From Plumapathes pennacea (Eukaryota > Cnidaria > Anthozoa > Antipatharia > Myriopathidae), in the NCBI GenBank assembly GCA_964036295.1, contig OZ038465.1, positions 21,882,331 through 21,946,330 of the forward strand: a stretch of DNA of 64,000 nucleotides, read 5' to 3'. Both the position numbers and the translations under genes were made by a program. Positions within the stretch are counted from its first letter, which is position 1, and each line of letters begins with the position of its first letter. Positions 59,622 through 64,000 of this stretch are shown here, one piece after another. Under the pieces are notes generated by a model. The model was not told where the DNA came from, made no database searches, and worked only from the letters and a program-made list of their open reading frames with translations.

Positions 59622-59861
59622 CAATCCTGGCCAAAAGTATGTGGGACACCCTGAAAAAATGTTATTTCTCAACATTACTCTCTTTTAAATAACGTAAGCG
59701 ACTCTTTTTCCGAAAGGTAACCCTCCCCCCTCCCCCATACAATGTTGCATAAAGGGAGTGCCACTTTGAGTCAACGTCAGGGGGAAAGGGGGCGGGAAGA
59801 GGTAAAGTGTCATAATTTTTACATAAAAGGCTAAGTGTCCCACGACTTTTGGCCAGGATTG
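59622..59861. mobile_element. Tc1/mariner-type MITE, copy d (whole)
   Basis: Same ends and interior as copy c, same orientation, 240 bp; followed by TA. Confidence 0.85.
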
Positions 59862-59999
59862 TAGTTATCTTTTAAAATTTTACTTCTACTTTATTTTACT
59901 TGATAGTATATAAAACAAGCTTTCAGCAGATACTTTACTTCTGGATGTACGCTTAGTATAGTCTTAGTTATGCCTGAGAGAACAATGTCCGAATATTTT

Positions 60000-60720
60000 G
60001 GATAACCTCCGCTACCTTAAAGTAGGCTGATCGGATGAATGTTTAAACATGGTTGTTTGCACTTTTTGTGCATCGAATGTGCTCCTTGAGCATCGCCCAA
60101 CCAAATGAAAAATAAAGAATATTGCGGTCTTGTATACAACCTGAGAAATTCCACAACTTAGAAGAGTACCGCAAGGTTATGGTCAAGAGCATAACCTCCG
60201 TTGCCTAGATTTCTCAATGTCTTTGTATTCAGTCTTTGTTACGTTTTACGCGCTAATAATTGTTTCGCCAAAGACCAAAGTGGGGTAGAAAACAGCGATC
60301 GAGAAGTTAATATACGGTAGATAAGAGACACGAAAGTCTGGAAACATAACCTCTGTTACCGGTGTTACCAATAACCTCCGTTACAACAAATCAAAATCTG
60401 TGTTAATATTAACGGTGGAGTAACACAAACCATTTGTAAAGTTATGATAACGTTGCGCAAACTTTTTCCTGTGGATTTCGCAACGTGTACAGCCTTTTCA
60501 GACCTCTTGTCTGCTTCACGTGGTTGTGATTACGTGTAATCCCAGAGTTTTCTCCCAAAATCAAAGTGTTACGTGTTCTTTTGCTACGAAATTGATAACA
60601 CAAGCCAGGTAAGCACGTTTACTTACTCTGTCCTTCTTTTTAAAGACTATAACCCAATAGGTTCGAAAATTTAATCTCAATCAATGAACTTAACGATTCT
60701 GGTAACGGAAGTTGCGTCGG
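60000..60720. promoter_or_regulatory. Subterminal repeat cluster, left side
   Basis: Motif ATAACCTCCGTTACC and close variants near 60003, 60193, 60347 and 60371, with inverted forms GGTAACGGAAGTTGC (60699) and TTAACGGTGGAGTAAC (60408). Similar sites reappear right of the gene (62251, 62590). Arrays like this often bind transposase; that role is inferred. Confidence 0.55.
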
Positions 60721-60899
60721 TCGGTTAAAGTGTCAGTATGTCCGGACTGACGTTTGGATACACATGAAACCCCTTCCATATCATGTTATGCTTCCATGCC
60801 GTTCTTAACTGAAGAAATAATCTTTCCTGGATAAAGACAGAGCTTATCTCAAAACTATATAACACCAAACGTCGATTACACGCTTTCTGCCCTAGATGC

Positions 60900-62184
60900 T
60901 CCCCAAAACGCGAGCAGAGATCCAACGAGCCTATCGCCAGAAAAAACAACAATAGGAAGGGATAACGAAAGCGCCTTGAAAGACACGGGCTGAAATTCAA
61001 AGAGAATATAGAGAAAGAAAAAAGCAAACAGATAGGAAAGGATATGAAGAAAATGAAAGAGAGCGGAAGCGGCGTGCATACATTCCAACGTCCTTGTTAG
61101 ACGAAAAGGTGCAGGCACGTTTTCCGAATTTGCATGCAATAGTCCAGATGGACTTTGTCGAAAACTACACCTGCCAGTCCAACGAGGAGGTACAGCCGGC
61201 CTACTGGAATGCGTCAATGGTAACGCTTCATCCATGCGTTGCGTACTTAAAGTCCACTGAGGGCGAGTTAAACCACTTTAGCAGAGTTTTTGTCTCAGAT
61301 GAGCTTGGTCACAACTCTGCTACCGTATTTGCGATTATCAAGAGGCTCATGTCGGAAATGAAGGAAACATCGCCAGGCCTTCAGCACGTACACTACTACA
61401 CCGACAGCCCAACCTCCCAGTACCGCAACAAAACGATGTTTCACATCGTTAGCCAACATGAAAAGCTTTTTGGTGTCACTGCATCCTGGAACTTCTTCGA
61501 AGCAGGTCATGGTAAAGGTCATTGTGATCGCGTTGGAGGGTCAATGAAGCGCATGGCCGACGAGGCTGTGCGACAACAGAAGGCAGTCATTCAAGATGCT
61601 GCCGACTTCTTTGCATGGGCAAAATCTGGGCACATGGCAAAAAGTTCAGTTTCGTTCTACTTTGTCCCAAAGCAAGACTGCCAGGCTGCCAACCAAGAAA
61701 TACAGCATTTCGGGAAAATCAAACCTGTTCCTGGGACACTGAAGCTTCACGCAGTTGCGGGAGATCTACAAGAGCCGGGAAAAATCATCGCAAGAGAACC
61801 TCGTGTCATTGCGAACAGTGCTTCAACGGTGAATCATTTAACCGCGATTCACCATGCAAGTGGTCAACGCATATTCTGAAGGAACCCCAAATCCCAGGTG
61901 TGATTATACCAGCGACAGGTGACTGGATTGCCGCAGTTTACGACGATAAGTGATACGTGGGCGAAGTCCTTGAAGTTGACAAAACTGAAGGCGACGCCAA
62001 CGTATCTTTCATGCATTCGTCTTCAAAAAATGTAGCCATGTTGAAGAAGCCGAACCAACCAGACGAGTTGTGGGTCATGTTTGGTTCGATACTTGCCATA
62101 TTTGAGCCTCCATGCCCCCACGGAAAAACGCGCAGGCAGTTCAAGGTAAACAGTGATACTGTGGACAACATTAAACAGCTCTAA
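60900..62184 (+). pseudogene. Orphan transposon protein (DSPTSQYRNK family)
   Basis: A basic leader (TRAEIQRAYRQKKQQ, stops, TRAEIQREYRERKKQTDRKG, then RKRRAYIPTSLLDEK) precedes a long frame to TGA 61877-61879. Counted from 61094, it carries VQMDFVENYTC (D20), YYTDSPTSQYRNK (D104), FFEAGHGKGHCDRVGGSMKR (E136, D145) and QDAADFFAWAK. After a frameshift near 61805 it continues with SCHCEQCFNG and TGDWIAAVYDDK, a stop where Trp is expected, then VGEVLEVDKTEGDANVSF and PDELWVMFGS to TAA at 62184. I know the family only as repeated, uncharacterised animal proteins. The spaced acidic residues would suit an RNase H-fold nuclease, which is inference. Two leader stops, a frameshift and one nonsense change make this copy dead. 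Confidence 0.75.
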
Positions 62185-63126
62185 ACAAAATGGCTGGACC
62201 AATAGGCAAATGGAGAGGACATGCACTACCTACAAATATTTTGAATGACTTCAATAACCTCCGTTACAAAGATCGTTACCACAAAACGAATGATTAATTC
62301 GTTATTTGTGAGGTATAAACAGGATAATCATTTTACAAATATAAGATCACTCACACATTAACGCTTTTAAGCACGCATACCTTTTGTAGGTCTGAAACAA
62401 CCAACTACTCACAAAGTTTCATAATCTATTAACCATCGCTTCCTTACAACAACATAACTATTTTAGTTTATAATCAAAAGAGTACTTTTGCAACTTTGGT
62501 ATGTGAAAACAAATGTACTTTACTCAGTGACCAATAAAACAGTCATTAATGTCAAACTTTTGAGTAAAATCTTCAGTCTATTTTAAGGGAATTCGTGTAA
62601 CTTCCGTTACCAAAACCGTTACCAGAGAGATCTTCGATATCTGTTGAAGCAAATTTTCGAAATCTTCTAGGACTTTCTGAAAGTGTAAACAGCACCTCAA
62701 AGATTTTAAAACGCTATGAAATGATTTTTTTGCCACCCATATCGAAAAGGGAACAGAAATCAAAGGCATTACATCGTGTTTTCCACTCAAAATTGTAAAT
62801 TTGATGAATGTCTCAAGTATCCATTGCGAACAAAATATTGAAGTAAATACTCAGTTTTTTGTTTTCGCTATAAAAGAAGACACATCGATGTTCCCTTTAA
62901 CGTTACTGGTGAAATGTGCGTAGTTTAGCAAGTACTCTTTGAAAAATATGTGTATATTTTTAGTCCCACCCATATGTAATGAAATAACGATAACTTCTCG
63001 AATATAAAAGATTACATGAAAATGTTTCGTAAATTTCATCTGGAATACCTAAGCTGCATGGCAGAAACTTCAAACATGAAATTGGTGCGACTTCATTTTG
63101 GTCGATTTCACAATTCCTACTTGTGT
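62185..63126. other. Right arm of the orphan transposon, non-coding
   Basis: Contains further ATAACCTCCGTTAC (62251) and GTAACTTCCGTTACC (62590) sites, with no exon. Ends at the right TIR. Confidence 0.5.
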
Positions 63127-63194
63127 ACTTTAAGCGAGAATGAGTGATTTTTTATTTGCTTGACTGCAGTTGACTTTGCAATTGCAAATTTTGG

Positions 63195-63254
63195 TTACAA
63201 AGCGCGCAAGGCAGTTTGGCCTAATTAGACCAAACTGCCTTGCGCGCTTTGTAA
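63195..63254. repeat. Perfect short hairpin
   Basis: TTACAAAGCGCGCAAGGCAG...TTTGG pairs with CCAAA...CTGCCTTGCGCGCTTTGTAA around CCTAATTAGA: 25-bp arms, no mismatch. It lies 48 bp outside the orphan transposon's right TIR. Confidence 0.85.
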
Positions 63255-64000
63255 ACAAAATGCTTTGCGCCCGTTTGAATCATAAATCACATGACCTGCT
63301 GGACGGCTTTCTTTTCCACGTGGGAGTAATCTGTGCTTTTTATCCTGTCCATATTACTTTTTAGTTTAGATTTTGGGTTTGCTGCCTCGGTTTCATTGCT
63401 GTGTACACAATTTACAGGATTACAAGCTGTAAGCTTTATCAAGGAGTTCATACGATCGCTCAGTTTGGTTTTGTGTTTTAACATCATCCAACGCTGAGCT
63501 TCATCTATCCCAGTAAAAATGTTTACTTTAATTGCTGAAATCCTCTGCAAATAAAATCAATATTGTTTATTGTCATCGCAATTTCCTCAGCTCAACATTC
63601 CTCTTTTTTTTCATCACACTTCAAGTACACACCACATTTTTCACAATGGCCGGCACTTAAAAAGTGCAAGAATCACTATCTTCGTTATACTAGTAGGTAT
63701 ATGTATATTTTGTATACGATGGTTGGCAATCAAGTTTTATAAAGAGAAGGTGAAGCATTATAGAAGTAAGTCAAATTATGTTTCAAATAAAGAAATATTA
63801 TTTTACTAAACAGCTTCCCGAACCAATTTTAGTAGTCTGTATGAATATTATGCTTAAAATGTACATCACGACAGTCATGCACCTTGACTTATAAAATTTG
63901 CAATTTTAGCTTGAAGTTTAAAACAAATGTACTATATGGCTGTTCCAGAGTCACTTAAACTTCAATTAAGTTCGATACGGCGGTCAAGTTGGAACTTACG
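63255..64000. other. Spacer, no gene recognised
   Basis: No exon or repeat end supported up to the window edge. Confidence 0.4.

Larger units (their letters stand above)
57812..63147. mobile_element. Orphan-protein TIR transposon (decayed)
   Basis: TCACTCATTCTCGCTTAAAGT at 57812-57832 is perfectly inverted at 63127-63147. The 5.3 kb between them holds one orphan gene relic (60900-62184) and, on both sides of it, many copies of a TAACCTCCGTTACC-like motif. Two Tc1/mariner-type MITEs (58061, 59622) have inserted inside. Flanking duplications are not clear. Perfect TIRs, subterminal repeats and a central gene support a single DNA transposon; the class is unknown. Confidence 0.7.

Overview
Kind of genome. 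The window is a repeat-dense, AT-rich stretch of animal DNA. Spliced genes, tRNA-derived SINE structure, long TA and TTA microsatellites and many nested transposon relics rule out a prokaryote. The families seen (HARBI1-like transposase with a Myb-type partner, RecQ-like helicase fragments in short inverted-repeat elements, CR1/L2-like reverse transcriptases, an orphan GDG...GGDYK...SAP protein) suggest an anthozoan cnidarian, probably a stony coral. That assignment is inference. I found no clearly cellular gene that is complete; almost everything readable is mobile DNA.

Most important region (30999-36266). Two convergent spliced genes lie between perfect 30-bp terminal inverted repeats. The plus-strand gene encodes about 915 residues: a coiled coil, a candidate metal-binding D...D...E core and a C-terminal SAP-like helix pair. 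The minus-strand gene encodes an intact 221-residue chromodomain protein. The 5.27-kb unit sits inside a dispersed repeat (family R) that is uninterrupted elsewhere in the window, so the empty site can be read; no target duplication is evident. This looks like a complete two-gene DNA transposon whose class I cannot name.

Other reconstructed elements. (1) 6582-10772: PIF/Harbinger element with imperfect TIRs, a 3-bp ATT duplication, the last exon of a Q-rich Myb-type protein and a broken transposase. (2) 24788-25997: 1.2-kb element with about 110-bp TIRs and a 9-bp duplication, carrying a truncated RecQ-like helicase; a 65-bp relative lies at 27569-27633 with a perfect 9-bp duplication and another at 28949-29754. 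(3) 57812-63147: 5.3-kb element with 21-bp perfect TIRs, clustered subterminal repeats and a decayed orphan protein. (4) 53045-55019: element with arms of about 280 bp. (5) 26619-27404: non-autonomous element with 9/10 matching 10-bp duplications. (6) Tc1/mariner-type MITEs, fold-back hairpins and four LINE fragments.

Layout. 0-3 kb: R copy and spacer. 3-5 kb: LINE and small MITEs. 6.3-11.5 kb: R interrupted by Harbinger. 11.7-16 kb: tandem repeats, two isolated exons, a second HARBI1 fragment. 16.7-17.8 kb: SINE with TTA tail, R end, repeat S. 18-23.7 kb: MITEs, TA tract, LINE 3' end. 23.8-30 kb: MULE-like cluster. 30.5-38.5 kb: R with the two-gene element. 38.5-39.7 kb: LINE. 39.7-42.2 kb: no recognised content. 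42-46 kb: hairpin repeat and a satellite-bearing insertion. 47-51 kb: GC-rich repeats, basic-repeat pseudogene, MITE. 51-56 kb: R fragments and long-TIR element. 57.8-63.1 kb: orphan transposon.
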